Positions 10,566 to 20,249 of a DNA stretch of 64,000 bases are shown here, piece by piece. The DNA is from Henriciella sp. (GTDB lineage Bacteria > Pseudomonadota > Alphaproteobacteria > Caulobacterales > Hyphomonadaceae). The DNA is taken from NCBI GenBank assembly GCA_017642885.1, contig JAEPOM010000020.1, positions 1-64,000 of the forward strand, written 5' to 3'. How positions within the stretch are numbered: the first letter of the stretch is position 1; every line of letters begins with the position of its first letter. A program made the translations under genes and the position numbers. The notes under the pieces were generated by a model. That model was not told the DNA's origin. It was given only the letters and a program-made list of their open reading frames with translations, and ran no database searches.

Positions 10566-10594
10566 AGGATCGGAGGGTGTATCCCCCCGATCCT
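10566..10594 (-). repeat. Inverted repeat after the cadherin-like remnant
   Basis: AGGATCGG and CCGATCCT pair across an inner AGGGTGTATCCCC, giving a hairpin of about 11 pairs just past the stop of the cadherin-like remnant. It could terminate that transcript, but there is no U-run after it on the minus strand. Confidence 0.45.
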
Positions 10595-10600
10595 GAAGCC

Positions 10601-11449
10601 CTAAAATCCATCGAGCGCGTCTGACATGTCGAGCTGCATCTGCGGCGCCACGAACCCGTCATCAACCCAATCTATCGCGGGCAATTTCGTGAGCTCCTGC
10701 GGCGTTGAGGGCGTCGTCGGCGGCGCTGCCGGATCAGTGGGCGTGGAAACAACCGTCCCTTCGAGATCCTCAAGCAGTTCAGCGTCCAGTTTGACGGTGG
10801 AAAGGCTGAAACCAGAGAGAGGAAGAGCGGATCCCTCCAGCACGTCCTCAACCGTGATCGTGATCGTCTGGGTGCTGGTGCGCCCACCTTCATCCGCCTC
10901 AACCACAATCTGATAGTCGTTTGTCTCTGGCAGATTGAAAGGTACCTGGGTCACATACGAGGTCATATCACCCGATATACTGGACGAGAGCGTCGTCGCA
11001 TCGACCCCTGATGGCGCGTACACGTTGTAATCGGTGGTGCCGTCGGCCTGTGCAGACGCGGTGACGATTATCTCGTTGCCGCCCAAAGTGACGATGCCTG
11101 CAAAAGTTTCACTCGTGTCCTCGCCGTTGATGAGGACGGCTTCGCCAATTTCAAGAGTGCCATTCTCATTTCCGGCCGAGGAGTTCGGGTTCTCCGTGAT
11201 GACGTTAGCATCCTGCTCAATAGTGCGCTCTGCAAGGCTGGTATCGATGCGAACGACGCTGTCAGCGGCATAAGCCGAAACTGGCGATTCATAGTCCGGT
11301 TCGTTGATGAATTTCAGCTCGTTGGTCAGGGCATCGATGGTGAACAGATCCCCGTGTGCACCGCCGACAATGGAATAAGAGACAGTGCCGCCTGAAATAT
11401 ACGGATCCGCTGAGAGGAGCAGACCTGTCCCGGTTTCGTTTTCGTCCAT
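10601..11449 (-). pseudogene. 3' fragment of a cadherin-repeat surface protein
   Basis: This open segment of about 280 codons begins inside a cadherin-like repeat (DENETGTG, then TVSYSIVGGAHGDLFTID and LKFINEPDYESP) of the kind found in long secreted adhesins. A second Ig-like stretch and a Pro/Thr-rich tail ending DMSDALDGF follow. There is no signal peptide and no proper start: upstream the sequence changes abruptly into a type I secretion ABC transporter in another frame. I read it as the C-terminal remnant of a much longer secreted protein, cut by a deletion or by misassembly near 11450. Confidence 0.6.
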
Positions 11450-11999
11450 AAAGGACCAGAATGAAGAGCGGCGTGAACGGCAGATCAAAAACCGGCAGGA
11501 TCATTCCGTTAGAATAAAAGGACTGAACCACGGAAAGGTCTGACAAGTCTTTTTGCAAGGACCCATCGGCTCGCGCTTCCGCAAAATTGACGTTGAACAA
11601 ACGCTCGCCATAGCGGCGCTGGAGCCATCTTGCCGCAAGCGCCAATGTGTGCCGACGCGCGCTTTCGGCGAACACGTATGTGACCATCAACCCCGCCGCC
11701 AATCCCGAGACGAGCAGCAATGTATCGAGCGACCCTGATGTTAGAACCCGGTCATAGACTTGCAGCATATAGAGCGGCGAAACGAGCAGCAAAATATTGA
11801 CCGAAACGGAGAAGAAAGCCGTGACCAGAATGAAGGAATTCAGTCCGGTATTCTGAGACCCCTTATCCTGCGTCATATCTTCATTCACGGGCGCTTGACC
11901 CATGGGGGCGGCACCAAGAGACTTTTGAAGAGATCCCTTAGCGTTCTCTTGCGGGGGGCTTGTTTGCGGGTCCGATTGCGCCGCGCCTGACGGGCTCAT
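11450..11999 (-). pseudogene. 5' fragment of a type I secretion ABC transporter (PrtD/HlyB type)
   Basis: The first 183 or so codons look like the N-terminal half of a type I secretion permease/ATPase. There is a Pro/Gln-rich lead, a membrane segment with FFSVSVNILLLVSPLYMLQ, then YDRVLTSGSLDTLL, a second segment, ARRHTLALAARWLQRRYGE, and FDLPFTPLFILVL. Full members have about 570 residues with the remaining helices and an ATPase domain, which are absent. After FILVLY the frame continues as about 50 basic, unrelated residues, while the other frame becomes cadherin-like. The likely start is the ATG at 11999. The product cannot be a working transporter. Confidence 0.65.
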
Positions 12000-12429
12000 T
12001 TGTACGACTCGCAAGCGGCAATCATCCAAGCGGTCCGTCCGTCTCGCACGGCACGTGTTCTGGCCTTTAAATTTGGTTCGCCCGCCACTCTATGTTCCCT
12101 CAAAAAAGAACGAACTTCGCCGCGCTGGAGGTGCAATCTCCCAACTCAGAAACGTTCGTGAATTGATCAACACTCTAGAAGAGAGGTGCGGTCAGTCATT
12201 CTCTCATCGTCTCAATTTCTTCGCAGAGGCTTCCCCACTCCCCTCGCGAACAAACGCGCTCAAGACATGGAAGTTGCGCGCAAGAACCCTGTTTGGATTC
12301 CCAAAATTCCAATGAAAACATGCGAGTTTCCGCGCCCTAGAAGAATAATTTTCCGAGGGGGTTGCTCTGAGTGTTTACATGTGTAACACGAATGCACCGA
12401 GATTGGTTCCGCGTCTGGAGTAACACTTA
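12000..12429. other. Divergent intergenic region before the TonB-dependent receptor
   Basis: About 430 bases between the transporter remnant and the plus-strand receptor gene, with no supportable ORF. It must contain the receptor promoter. An imperfect palindrome with GTGTT/AACAC arms (12371-12389) lies about 40 bases before the receptor start and could be an operator. I see no Fur box or riboswitch. Confidence 0.35.
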
Positions 12430-14472
12430 ATGAAACGCACTTTCCTCGTCGGGTTAGCGATCAGTCTTCCCCTCTCTGCACCCGCACAGAACCTGGACCA
12501 GCCCGACGAGGATTCACGGACATTTACGTCTTCGGACTTTCAACAATTCGCGCCGCGCACCGCGCTGGACATGGTTTCCCAGATTCCGGGCTTCAGCATC
12601 TCTCAAAGCGATGAGGAACAACGCGGATTTGGACAGGCAGACGAAAACGTCCTGATCAATGGCCAACGCATCTCATCAAAATCTACATCCGCTAGAGATG
12701 CGCTCTCTCGTATCCCGGCAGAGAATGTCGAGAAGATCGAGATTGTCGATGGCGCGCGCCTGGATATTCCGGGTCTCAGCGGACAAGTTGCCAACGTCTC
12801 CGCAACCTCCAGCGGGATCTCCGGCACCTGGAGCGTTCACCAGAGATATCGTGAACGACTCGAAGCCGGTGTTCGCTGGGCAGAAGTGTCCGTGAACGGC
12901 CAATACGGCAATCTTGGTTGGGCCCTCACGCTTGAGGCAGAACCCGGACGCGGCGGCGCTGCGGGACGCGAAAACATATTCGACGGTTCGGGAAACCTAA
13001 CCCACTTTCGCGAGGAGCGCGGCCGGTTCTTAAATGAGAATACAAGCATCAACGGTAGTCTGGCCTGGACGCCGAGCAATGGTCACATCGCTAATCTGAA
13101 CGCCGAGTACAGCGTTTCTGAACCAGACGAACTCGAAACCAGCTCAGAATTTCTGGCTGATGGCACTTTGGTCAGCCAATCCGAATTCAAGTTCAATGAA
13201 GACGAGTGGGAAGGCGAAATTGGCGCGGACTATGAATTTGGGCTCGGGCCAGGTCGCCTGAAGTTGATCGGTTTGCAACGCAATGAACACAGCCCTGTCA
13301 CACTTCAGTTTCTCCGATCAAACGTCGATGGCACGAACATCACAAATGACCTCTTCGCGCGCACCACGGACGAAAGCGAGAGCATTTTGCGCGGCGAGTA
13401 TAGCTGGGCCGGGAAGAACAATTCCGACTGGCAGGTTTCCCTCGAAGGGGCGTTCAATTCCCTCGAGAACGAATCCGACTTTTTCACCGGCACGACCTTG
13501 GACGCGACCCCGAACCGCACCGTGATCGACCCCGGAACACGCGTCGAAGAAAAGCGAGCCGAAACCTTCATCACACATGGCCGCCAACTGAACCAGAAGA
13601 TGCGGCTGCAAGTCACTCTGGGTGCGGAACAGTCGGAGATTTCCTCTGACGGTGTAGGCGGACAAACGCGTACGTTCACCCGTCCCAAAGGCAGCGCATC
13701 GCTGGCTTGGGATGTAGATGATAATCTGAAAGTCAATGCGTCTGCGGAACGGATGGTTGGGCAGCTCGACTTTTTCGATTTCGTCGCCAATATCGACCCG
13801 AACAATGGCGATGATAATGTTGGGAACGCAGACATCGTTCCGGATCAACGCTGGCGCTTTTCCGTAGAAGCCGAGAAGGACTTTGGCAGCTGGGGCGCGC
13901 TCACCGCCGAGGTCATTTATGATGAAATTGAAGACCTGATCGATCAGGTCCCAATCGGAAATGGCGAGGGCCCGGGCAATCTGGACAGTGCCTCTCGGAT
14001 CGCGTTTGAGCTTGATGGAACTTTGATGCTCGACAATTTCGGCTGGAAAGGAGCGCAGCTCGAATATCAGACATCCCTGCAAGACACATTCCTCGACGAT
14101 CCGTTGACGGGCGAAACCCGCGACTTCAACGCCTCACGCATCCACTTCTACGAGGTCAACCTGCGCCACGATATTCCCAACACCAATCTGGCCTGGGGCA
14201 TCAATTACGAGAATTTCCTGGAATCTCCGCGGTTTCGCCGTGACGTTCGTATCAACTTCTCAGAGCCGAAGGGCTTTGTCTGGGGGTTTGTCGAGCATAA
14301 GGATATTTTCGGCATGACCGGCACGGCCTTTTTCGGCAACCTGATCGATACCGATTCTAAAGTGACAAGAGTGTTCTACGATCCCGATCGCAACGGTCAG
14401 ATTGATCGGGTCGAAGATCGTATTCGCAACTTCGGCAGCATTCTCACGCTGCGACTGAAAGGGACGTTCTAG
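12430..14472 (+). CDS. TonB-dependent receptor-like outer membrane protein
   Basis: A 680-residue exported protein. It has a signal peptide ([20 protein letters not shown]), a plug-like domain (about residues 35-130: [41 protein letters not shown]) and then a long run of alternating beta strands, ending in Phe as outer membrane barrels do. No clear TonB box is visible near the N-terminus, and the substrate is unknown. It faces against the dcw cluster and its stop overlaps that of murB by 4 bases. It stands where ddl is expected, so it looks like an insertion into the cluster. Confidence 0.85.
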   Translation: MKRTFLVGLAISLPLSAPAQNLDQPDEDSRTFTSSDFQQFAPRTALDMVSQIPGFSISQSDEEQRGFGQADENVLINGQRISSKSTSARDALSRIPAENVEKIEIVDGARLDIPGLSGQVANVSATSSGISGTWSVHQRYRERLEAGVRWAEVSVNGQYGNLGWALTLEAEPGRGGAAGRENIFDGSGNLTHFREERGRFLNENTSINGSLAWTPSNGHIANLNAEYSVSEPDELETSSEFLADGTLVSQSEFKFNEDEWEGEIGADYEFGLGPGRLKLIGLQRNEHSPVTLQFLRSNVDGTNITNDLFARTTDESESILRGEYSWAGKNNSDWQVSLEGAFNSLENESDFFTGTTLDATPNRTVIDPGTRVEEKRAETFITHGRQLNQKMRLQVTLGAEQSEISSDGVGGQTRTFTRPKGSASLAWDVDDNLKVNASAERMVGQLDFFDFVANIDPNNGDDNVGNADIVPDQRWRFSVEAEKDFGSWGALTAEVIYDEIEDLIDQVPIGNGEGPGNLDSASRIAFELDGTLMLDNFGWKGAQLEYQTSLQDTFLDDPLTGETRDFNASRIHFYEVNLRHDIPNTNLAWGINYENFLESPRFRRDVRINFSEPKGFVWGFVEHKDIFGMTGTAFFGNLIDTDSKVTRVFYDPDRNGQIDRVEDRIRNFGSILTLRLKGTF

Positions 14473-15398
14473 TCCTGTTGCAACCGACCAATCCGGCGAA
14501 TTTCCCAGCGCAGGTCAACACCTGAATGTTCCAGGACACGCGCGCGCACTAATTCTCCAAGTGCCTCAATATCCGCAGCGGTCGCTTCGCCCGTATTGAT
14601 CAGAAAGTTGCAATGCTTCTCGCTGACCATCGCGCCGCCGACGCGGAGACCTCGGCAGCCCGCAGCGTCGATCAGTTTCCAGCTTGAGCGCGCATCGGGC
14701 GTCCCCGGTGGGTCCGGATTGGCGAAAGTCGACCCGCCTGTCTTGTCCTTGATTGGCTGCGTGTCGGCGCGGCGTTTTTGGTGCGCTGCGATCTCTTCAG
14801 CCAAGATATCGGGATCGCTCATGCCGCTCCCTTCTAGATGCAGCTGGGTGACGATAACATTGCTGGCAAAGTCGGTATGGCGGTAGGCAAAGCCGATATC
14901 TTTTCGCTGCAGGCTCACCGGCTCGCCCGCGCGGCTTATGCCGTCCACGGCGATGACGACATCGCTCAGCTCATGTCCGTAGCACCCTGCATTGGTGCGC
15001 ACCGCTCCGCCGATCGAGCCCGGAATGCCAGAGAGAAATGAGAGACCACCAATTCCGGCCCGGGCAGCCGCTTTCGCGACACTTAGATCCAGCGCTCCGG
15101 CACGCGCGCTGACGGTTGTATCGTGATGTTTGACCTTCCCCCAATACGCGCCCATCAACCGGATCACGACGCCCTCGATCCCACCATCGCGCACAATCGT
15201 ATTTGAACCGACCCCGAGAACCGTGACTGGAACATCTTCCGGTAGCGCCTTTAGGAAGGCCGCCAGGTCGGCGTCATCCGCTGGCAAGAACAAGGCATCG
15301 GAGGTGCCGCCCACGCGGAACCATGTATATGGCGCCAACGGCGCATCGGTCAGCAATTTGCCCCGCGGCTGCGGCATCGACTCAAGATCAAAATCCAT
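14469..15398 (-). CDS. murB: UDP-N-acetylenolpyruvoylglucosamine reductase
   Basis: MurB reduces UDP-GlcNAc-enolpyruvate to UDP-MurNAc with FAD and NADPH in the cytoplasm. The 309-residue protein has the FAD-binding start (NTWFRVGG-like [10 protein letters not shown], near residue 26), [15 protein letters not shown] (near 60), the type II-like [15 protein letters not shown] (near 125), catalytic-site [11 protein letters not shown] (near 222), and ...[15 protein letters not shown] near 260. The next gene on this strand should be ddl but the cluster is broken here. Confidence is high from motif order and cluster position. Confidence 0.97.
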   Translation of the reverse strand: MDFDLESMPQPRGKLLTDAPLAPYTWFRVGGTSDALFLPADDADLAAFLKALPEDVPVTVLGVGSNTIVRDGGIEGVVIRLMGAYWGKVKHHDTTVSARAGALDLSVAKAAARAGIGGLSFLSGIPGSIGGAVRTNAGCYGHELSDVVIAVDGISRAGEPVSLQRKDIGFAYRHTDFASNVIVTQLHLEGSGMSDPDILAEEIAAHQKRRADTQPIKDKTGGSTFANPDPPGTPDARSSWKLIDAAGCRGLRVGGAMVSEKHCNFLINTGEATAADIEALGELVRARVLEHSGVDLRWEIRRIGRLQQD

Positions 15399-15480
15399 AA
15401 GCTGCCCTAACCCGCCAACGCATCAGAGCAAAGGGGTGAAGGCACAACAAACGCGGTTGCCGATTGACGAAGCTGAAGGA

Positions 15481-16050
15481 CTAGAATGTGTAACGCAGCC
15501 TGAAATGGGCGCTCGCCTCAGTCTCGTATTGCTCAGCGAGCAGCGCGCCAGACGTCGCCGCCAGGCGGCTGTGATCGGGTGGATTGAACACCCCTACCCC
15601 GATCGCCGCATTCGCCGACCAGCCCGTTTTGTTAGACCCGGAGCGAACGCCCAATCCAATAAAGGGTGCGCTGTCTGATTGGCGGTTAAACAGCCTATCG
15701 CTCCGGGTCATCTCAGTAATCGCGCGATCAATTTGACGTCCAAGTTCGGACGCATCCTCGGTCGTGCCGACTGTCACAACGAGATTTGGATGCGGGGTCG
15801 AGAATTGTGCAAACTTACCGACACGGCCAGCCTCCGCAACGTCGACTTGCGGCGATGGGAGCTCGGCCGGTGCATCGGTGAATCTCGCATCGAATCGGGG
15901 TCGCAGGGGTGTTGGCGAAACGGTCACAGGCGTCGTGTCTACGAAACGCAGCCGCAATACAGGCTCATCATCCATCAGAGCGTCAGCGGCAACACCTGCC
16001 ACTCCACCTCCGATTACTATGATTGCCAAACACGCAGTCTTAAAGCGCAC
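15481..16050 (-). CDS. Hypothetical exported or membrane-anchored protein in the dcw cluster
   Basis: About 189 residues, family not recognised. A single hydrophobic segment near the start (TACLAIIVIGGGVAGVAADA) could be a signal peptide or anchor. The rest is acidic and Pro-rich in the middle, and the C-terminus (SAHFRLRYTF) alternates and ends in Phe like an outer membrane strand. I prefer the GTG at 16050, which has AGAGGG about 7 bases upstream; the GTG at 16089 has no ribosome site. It sits between murC and murB in the same direction, so it is probably co-transcribed. A cell envelope role is inference. Confidence 0.55.
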   Translation of the reverse strand: MRFKTACLAIIVIGGGVAGVAADALMDDEPVLRLRFVDTTPVTVSPTPLRPRFDARFTDAPAELPSPQVDVAEAGRVGKFAQFSTPHPNLVVTVGTTEDASELGRQIDRAITEMTRSDRLFNRQSDSAPFIGLGVRSGSNKTGWSANAAIGVGVFNPPDHSRLAATSGALLAEQYETEASAHFRLRYTF

Positions 16051-16152
16051 GACGTCGTCCCTCTCGTCATCAAGGGGCGATGTAGCCACCGAGATTTTGA
16101 CAAAAGTTCAGAGAAATTGGCGCAATTCAGGACGCCTCGTTCACCATAAGGC

Positions 16153-17562
16153 TCAGGACTCGAGCCGCTCGATCAATTCGTTCGCATGGGTCGATATGCT
16201 CCCCGCGCCCATACAAACGACCATATCGCCGGGTTCTGAGATCTCCCGAATCAGATCCGGTAAGGTTTCCAGATCGTCGAGCACCTGGGCCTGTTTATGG
16301 CCATGTCCCCGCATACTTTCGACCAGGTGAACGTGATCGACGCCCTCAATCGGCGTCTCGCCGGCGGCAAATACGGGTGTGATGACCGCAATATCAGCCT
16401 CGCGATAGCATTGCGCAAACTCTTCAAACAGATCCCCGAGCCGCGAATACCGATGGGGCTGCGAGATGGCGATGACACGCCCCTGCCCCTGAATGGCCCG
16501 GGCCGCTTTCAGGCAAGCCATGATCTCGACCGGGTGGTGAGCGTAATCGTCGATGACTTTCACACCGTTCCATTCGCCAACCGGAGTGAAGCGCCGTTTG
16601 ACCCCGCCAAAGGCTTTCAAACTATCGCGCAGCTGCTCATTGCTCGCGCCAAGTTCGACCGCCACGGCGATCGCAGCCAGCGCGTTGGAAACATTGTGCT
16701 CCCCCGCCATGGGCAGGAAGACTTGCTCGATTACTCGCTCGTCTGCGTTCAGATTGGACCGGATCATCACGTCGAACGTGACGCCCTCAGTGGTCGGTTG
16801 CAGGTTCACCGCGCGCACATCGGCCTGGCGATTATAGCCATATGTGATGATCCGCCGGTCCGAGACGCGCGCGACCATGGCCGCGACTTCCGGATGATCG
16901 GTGCACAGTACGCCAAAGCCATAGAATGGGATGTTGCCGACATAAGTATCAAACGCGGCGCGCAGCGCATCCATGGAGCCATAATGCTCCATATGCTCTG
17001 GATCCATATTGGTCACGATCGCGATGGTCGGACGGATCTTCATGAACGTGCCGTCCGACTCGTCAGCCTCCAGAACGATCCAGTCACCGTCGCCCGCTTT
17101 GGCGTTTGAGCCATAGGCGTTGATGATGCCGCCATTGATCACGGTCGGGTCGATGCCGGCGCCGTCCAGCAAGGCAGCGACCATGGTTGTGGTGGTCGTC
17201 TTGCCATGCGTGCCCGCAACCGCGACGGTCCATTTCAGGCGAATGATTTCAGCCAGCATATCAGCGCGGCGAACGACCGGAATGCCCGCGGCCCGCGCTG
17301 CCTGGACCTCGACATTGTCATCCTTGATCGCGCTGGAGATGATCACTGCGCTGGTCCCGGCGACATTGTCAGCCACATGCCCAATATGCACGACCGCGCC
17401 TTTCTCGCGCAGACGCTCGACATTGGCGCTCTCTTTCATATCCGAGCCCTGAACCTGATAGCCAAGATTGATCATGATCTCGGCAATACCGGACATGCCA
17501 ATGCCGCCAATACCAACCAAATGAGCCGGACCGAGCGGGAAGGGTGTGGGGGAAGGTTTCAT
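16153..17562 (-). CDS. murC: UDP-N-acetylmuramate--L-alanine ligase
   Basis: MurC joins L-Ala to UDP-MurNAc, the first peptide-forming step of peptidoglycan. The 469-residue protein has the Mur ligase layout: N-terminal Rossmann ([15 protein letters not shown]), the ATP-binding [10 protein letters not shown] (near residue 112), central [10 protein letters not shown] (near 165) and [10 protein letters not shown] (near 184), and a C-terminal domain with [10 protein letters not shown] (near 337). The ATG at 17562 has AGGAA about 7 bases upstream; the codon at 17583 does not. A small unknown ORF precedes it in the operon. Confidence 0.96.
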   Translation of the reverse strand: MKPSPTPFPLGPAHLVGIGGIGMSGIAEIMINLGYQVQGSDMKESANVERLREKGAVVHIGHVADNVAGTSAVIISSAIKDDNVEVQAARAAGIPVVRRADMLAEIIRLKWTVAVAGTHGKTTTTTMVAALLDGAGIDPTVINGGIINAYGSNAKAGDGDWIVLEADESDGTFMKIRPTIAIVTNMDPEHMEHYGSMDALRAAFDTYVGNIPFYGFGVLCTDHPEVAAMVARVSDRRIITYGYNRQADVRAVNLQPTTEGVTFDVMIRSNLNADERVIEQVFLPMAGEHNVSNALAAIAVAVELGASNEQLRDSLKAFGGVKRRFTPVGEWNGVKVIDDYAHHPVEIMACLKAARAIQGQGRVIAISQPHRYSRLGDLFEEFAQCYREADIAVITPVFAAGETPIEGVDHVHLVESMRGHGHKQAQVLDDLETLPDLIREISEPGDMVVCMGAGSISTHANELIERLES

Positions 17563-17570
17563 ATCAATTC

Positions 17571-18011
17571 CTATTCGAACCACATGCTCACGACGCTGCG
17601 CTTTTTGCTATAAGTTCTGACCTTTAGGTTTTCGGCGAGAGTGTCGTCAATATACAAGCCGGAGACGCGCACAGTATGCCTGCAAAACTCCGTGTACAGC
17701 GTGGAGCGACAGTGAGTGCTCGTGCGTTCAGCGGGCAAGGGTTCGCAAGCATCCCGAGCGCTGCCGTCACCACAAATCGAAAAACAGGTGAGTTCAATAA
17801 ACTGTGCGCTTTTGATGAACGCCTGTCTTGTGCTTCCAGTTGAAAACTGCGCAGCGATCTCCCGGCCCAGCTTGCTCTGTCGATCATGTGTACGGGTCAA
17901 TTCGCAATCCACACTGTCGCGTCTCCCTGTTAGATCCGCCGCCCACCAAAAAGCGGCGACGAGCGAAAGGACACCGAACACAGCCCCAACCCGATATACA
18001 ATTGAGCTCAT
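17571..18011 (-). CDS. Small Cys-rich membrane-anchored protein between murG and murC
   Basis: A 146-residue protein with one N-terminal membrane segment (about residues 6-25) followed by a domain with six cysteines, an even number that would suit disulfides on the periplasmic side. Its ATG overlaps the murG stop (ATGA), typical of coupled translation, and its stop lies just before the murC start. I do not recognise a family. The coupling argues that it is real and made along with MurG and MurC. Six cysteines in a cytoplasmic enzyme operon is unusual and makes export likely. Confidence 0.6.
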   Translation of the reverse strand: MSSIVYRVGAVFGVLSLVAAFWWAADLTGRRDSVDCELTRTHDRQSKLGREIAAQFSTGSTRQAFIKSAQFIELTCFSICGDGSARDACEPLPAERTSTHCRSTLYTEFCRHTVRVSGLYIDDTLAENLKVRTYSKKRSVVSMWFE

Positions 18012-19105
18012 CGATCTGACGCGATCTGCTCCGCCAGATCCGCCAGGTCTTGCGCCGCGCGGACGTTTCCAAGCGCTTTAGCCGCGGCGGCGCGCACCGC
18101 CAAGTTATTGGCCTCGCGCAATCGCAGCGCGATCAATTCGCCGAGCAGATTTGGATAGAGATTATCCTCCAGAAGCATATCCGCGCCGCCCGCTTCCACG
18201 AGCCCCTCGGCATTGGCTTCCTGGTGATTGTCCATAGCGATCTTGAGCGGGATCAGGATGGAGGGACGCCCGACCGCCGCTATCTCGCTGACCGTGCCTG
18301 CGCCAGAGCGTGCAATCACCAGATGCGCCGCCGCGAGCCGGTCCGGCATATCCGAAAAGAAAGACTGCAAGGTCGCGTTGACCTGGACCTTGTCATAGAT
18401 CGCGCGGACCTGATCCATTTGCTCTTCCCGGACTTGCTGGACGACGTGCAGGCGCACGCGCAACGGGGCCGGAATGTGATTGGCGATGGCAAGCGGGATC
18501 GCCTCACCCAGGATCCGTGCGCCCTGGCTGCCACCTGTGATGAAGATGGTGAGCTCAGCATCCATACTCGGGAACGGTATATCCCGGACCGCAGCGATCG
18601 GCGCGCGCACCGGATTTCCGATCGGGTGATGATTGGCCCCGCCCGGCAATCGATCCAGTCGCTCAAACCCGGACGCCACCACCGCGGCTTTTCCAGCAAA
18701 GGCGCGATTGACGCGGCCGAGCACGGCATTCTGTTCGTGGATCAGGAGTGGAATGCCAAGGCGTCTTCCCGCCGACAAGGCGGGGTAGGCCGGATAGCCG
18801 CCAAACCCTGCGACCAGAGCCGGTTTCTGTTTTTGCTTGAATCGTTTTGCGGCAGCGTTCACACCGGCCCGCAGTTTCAAGGCTGTTCCCGGCAAGGTCC
18901 ATGGTTTGCGCAGATTCGGGCTCGCCGCTTTGACTTCCATTTTCCAGTCGGCCGGAAACTTGTCGGCATAGCGCAGGCCGCGATCATCGCTGATCAGTCC
19001 GACTTCCCAGCCGCGAGATACCATTTCATCGGCAAAGGCCGCAGCCGGGAACATATGTCCGCCCGTTCCGCCTGCCCCGATCACAACTAGGGGTTTGTCG
19101 CTCAT
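18008..19105 (-). CDS. murG: Lipid I GlcNAc-transferase MurG
   Basis: MurG adds GlcNAc to lipid I to make lipid II on the inner face of the membrane. The 365-residue GT-B protein has the N-terminal G-loop [12 protein letters not shown] (near residue 10), a second G-loop FITGGSQGA (near 190), [12 protein letters not shown] (near 122), and the acceptor/UDP region [22 protein letters not shown] split near 262-283. The gene begins 1 base after the ftsW stop, and its own stop overlaps the next ORF. Confidence 0.97.
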   Translation of the reverse strand: MSDKPLVVIGAGGTGGHMFPAAAFADEMVSRGWEVGLISDDRGLRYADKFPADWKMEVKAASPNLRKPWTLPGTALKLRAGVNAAAKRFKQKQKPALVAGFGGYPAYPALSAGRRLGIPLLIHEQNAVLGRVNRAFAGKAAVVASGFERLDRLPGGANHHPIGNPVRAPIAAVRDIPFPSMDAELTIFITGGSQGARILGEAIPLAIANHIPAPLRVRLHVVQQVREEQMDQVRAIYDKVQVNATLQSFFSDMPDRLAAAHLVIARSGAGTVSEIAAVGRPSILIPLKIAMDNHQEANAEGLVEAGGADMLLEDNLYPNLLGELIALRLREANNLAVRAAAAKALGNVRAAQDLADLAEQIASDR

Positions 19106-19106
19106 T

Positions 19107-20240
19107 CTAGTCCTTCACGCTTGTATGGCCGCGCCGGATCAGGGCTAGCGCCAAGCCGAGTGTCAGCGCGATCCCTAACATTGACGACCCGCCCGAAGAA
19201 ATGAATGGCAGCGTCATGCCTTTTGGCGGGATCAGGCTCACATTTACCGCAATGTTTATGGCAGCCTGAAGACCAAAAAGCGTAAACAATCCGGTCGCTG
19301 CGGCGCGCGGATAAGGGTCGTGCAGGCGCGCTGCGGCCCTCAACCCCTTCCAGACAATGAACCCGAATATGAAGATCAGACCAATCGCAGCGATATAGCC
19401 AAACTCTTCACCGAGGACGGCATAGATGAAATCGGTATGCGCATCCGGAAGCGCTGTCTTGATCTTTCCCTCCCCAGGTCCGACGCCGAACAGGCCGCCC
19501 CGCCCAATCGCTTCGGACGCCTTGTCGATCTGGTACGTGTCGTACTCGGTCGGGTTGATGAAGGAATTGATGCGAAAGCGAACATGCGGCAGCGTTGCGT
19601 AGAGCAGGCCGGACAGCGCCGCGCCGCCACCCGCAAAAACCGCTGCCCACCGCCATGGCAGACCAGACACAAAGAAAGTCACAACGAACGCGGCGGTCAG
19701 GAGTGCCGACTGCCCGACATCAGGCTGCAACAGGAGAAAGCCGAGCGTCACACAGAAAAAGACCAACGTGATCGCTGCCCAGGGGCCCTTGGGATACATA
19801 GCCCGCTGCGCCAGCAACCAGCCGGTCAACACGATCAAGGCGGGTTTCACGAACTCCGACGGCTGAAGACTGAAGCCGCCAAAGCGGATCCAGCGCTGCG
19901 CGCCTTTCGCCTCGTATCCAGACACCAGGATGTAAGCCAGCAAGACCAGTGAGCCAAAGAACACCAAAGCCGCCAATCGGCGCGCCCAGACGCGCTCCAG
20001 AAGACTTGTTCCGACCAAGACAATCACTGCCGCACCGACGAACATCGCCTGGCGTTTCACAAAGTAGAAACTGTCAGCATAGCCAAGCCGTTCAGCTGCG
20101 GGTGGGCCTGCCGCGAGCGACATCAAAAGCCCAACACATAGCAGCAGGATCGCCGACATAAGGATTGTCCAGTCGAGCCCGCGATGCCATTCCAGAAACC
20201 GGCCTGTGGCAGAGCGCGGACGAAGGGCGACCTCGACCAT
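19107..20240 (-). CDS. ftsW: SEDS peptidoglycan polymerase FtsW
   Basis: FtsW polymerises glycan strands at the septum with its partner FtsI. The 377-residue protein has about ten membrane segments and SEDS family marks: [13 protein letters not shown] (near residue 125), the large loop with [17 protein letters not shown] (near 270), and [16 protein letters not shown] (near 335). The order murD-ftsW-murG is the normal dcw order. Confidence 0.97.
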   Translation of the reverse strand: MVEVALRPRSATGRFLEWHRGLDWTILMSAILLLCVGLLMSLAAGPPAAERLGYADSFYFVKRQAMFVGAAVIVLVGTSLLERVWARRLAALVFFGSLVLLAYILVSGYEAKGAQRWIRFGGFSLQPSEFVKPALIVLTGWLLAQRAMYPKGPWAAITLVFFCVTLGFLLLQPDVGQSALLTAAFVVTFFVSGLPWRWAAVFAGGGAALSGLLYATLPHVRFRINSFINPTEYDTYQIDKASEAIGRGGLFGVGPGEGKIKTALPDAHTDFIYAVLGEEFGYIAAIGLIFIFGFIVWKGLRAAARLHDPYPRAAATGLFTLFGLQAAINIAVNVSLIPPKGMTLPFISSGGSSMLGIALTLGLALALIRRGHTSVKD

Positions 20241-20249
20241 GCCTGTCCC

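Noticed and set aside
11289-11447. C-terminal extension of the transporter ORF past 11450
   Set aside because: The roughly 50 residues after FILVLY are basic and unlike any transporter; they are the antisense-like reading of the cadherin frame.
12055-12386. Two overlapping plus-strand ORFs of 66-86 codons before the receptor gene
   Set aside because: Composition looks non-coding, no ribosome site, and they overlap each other in different frames.
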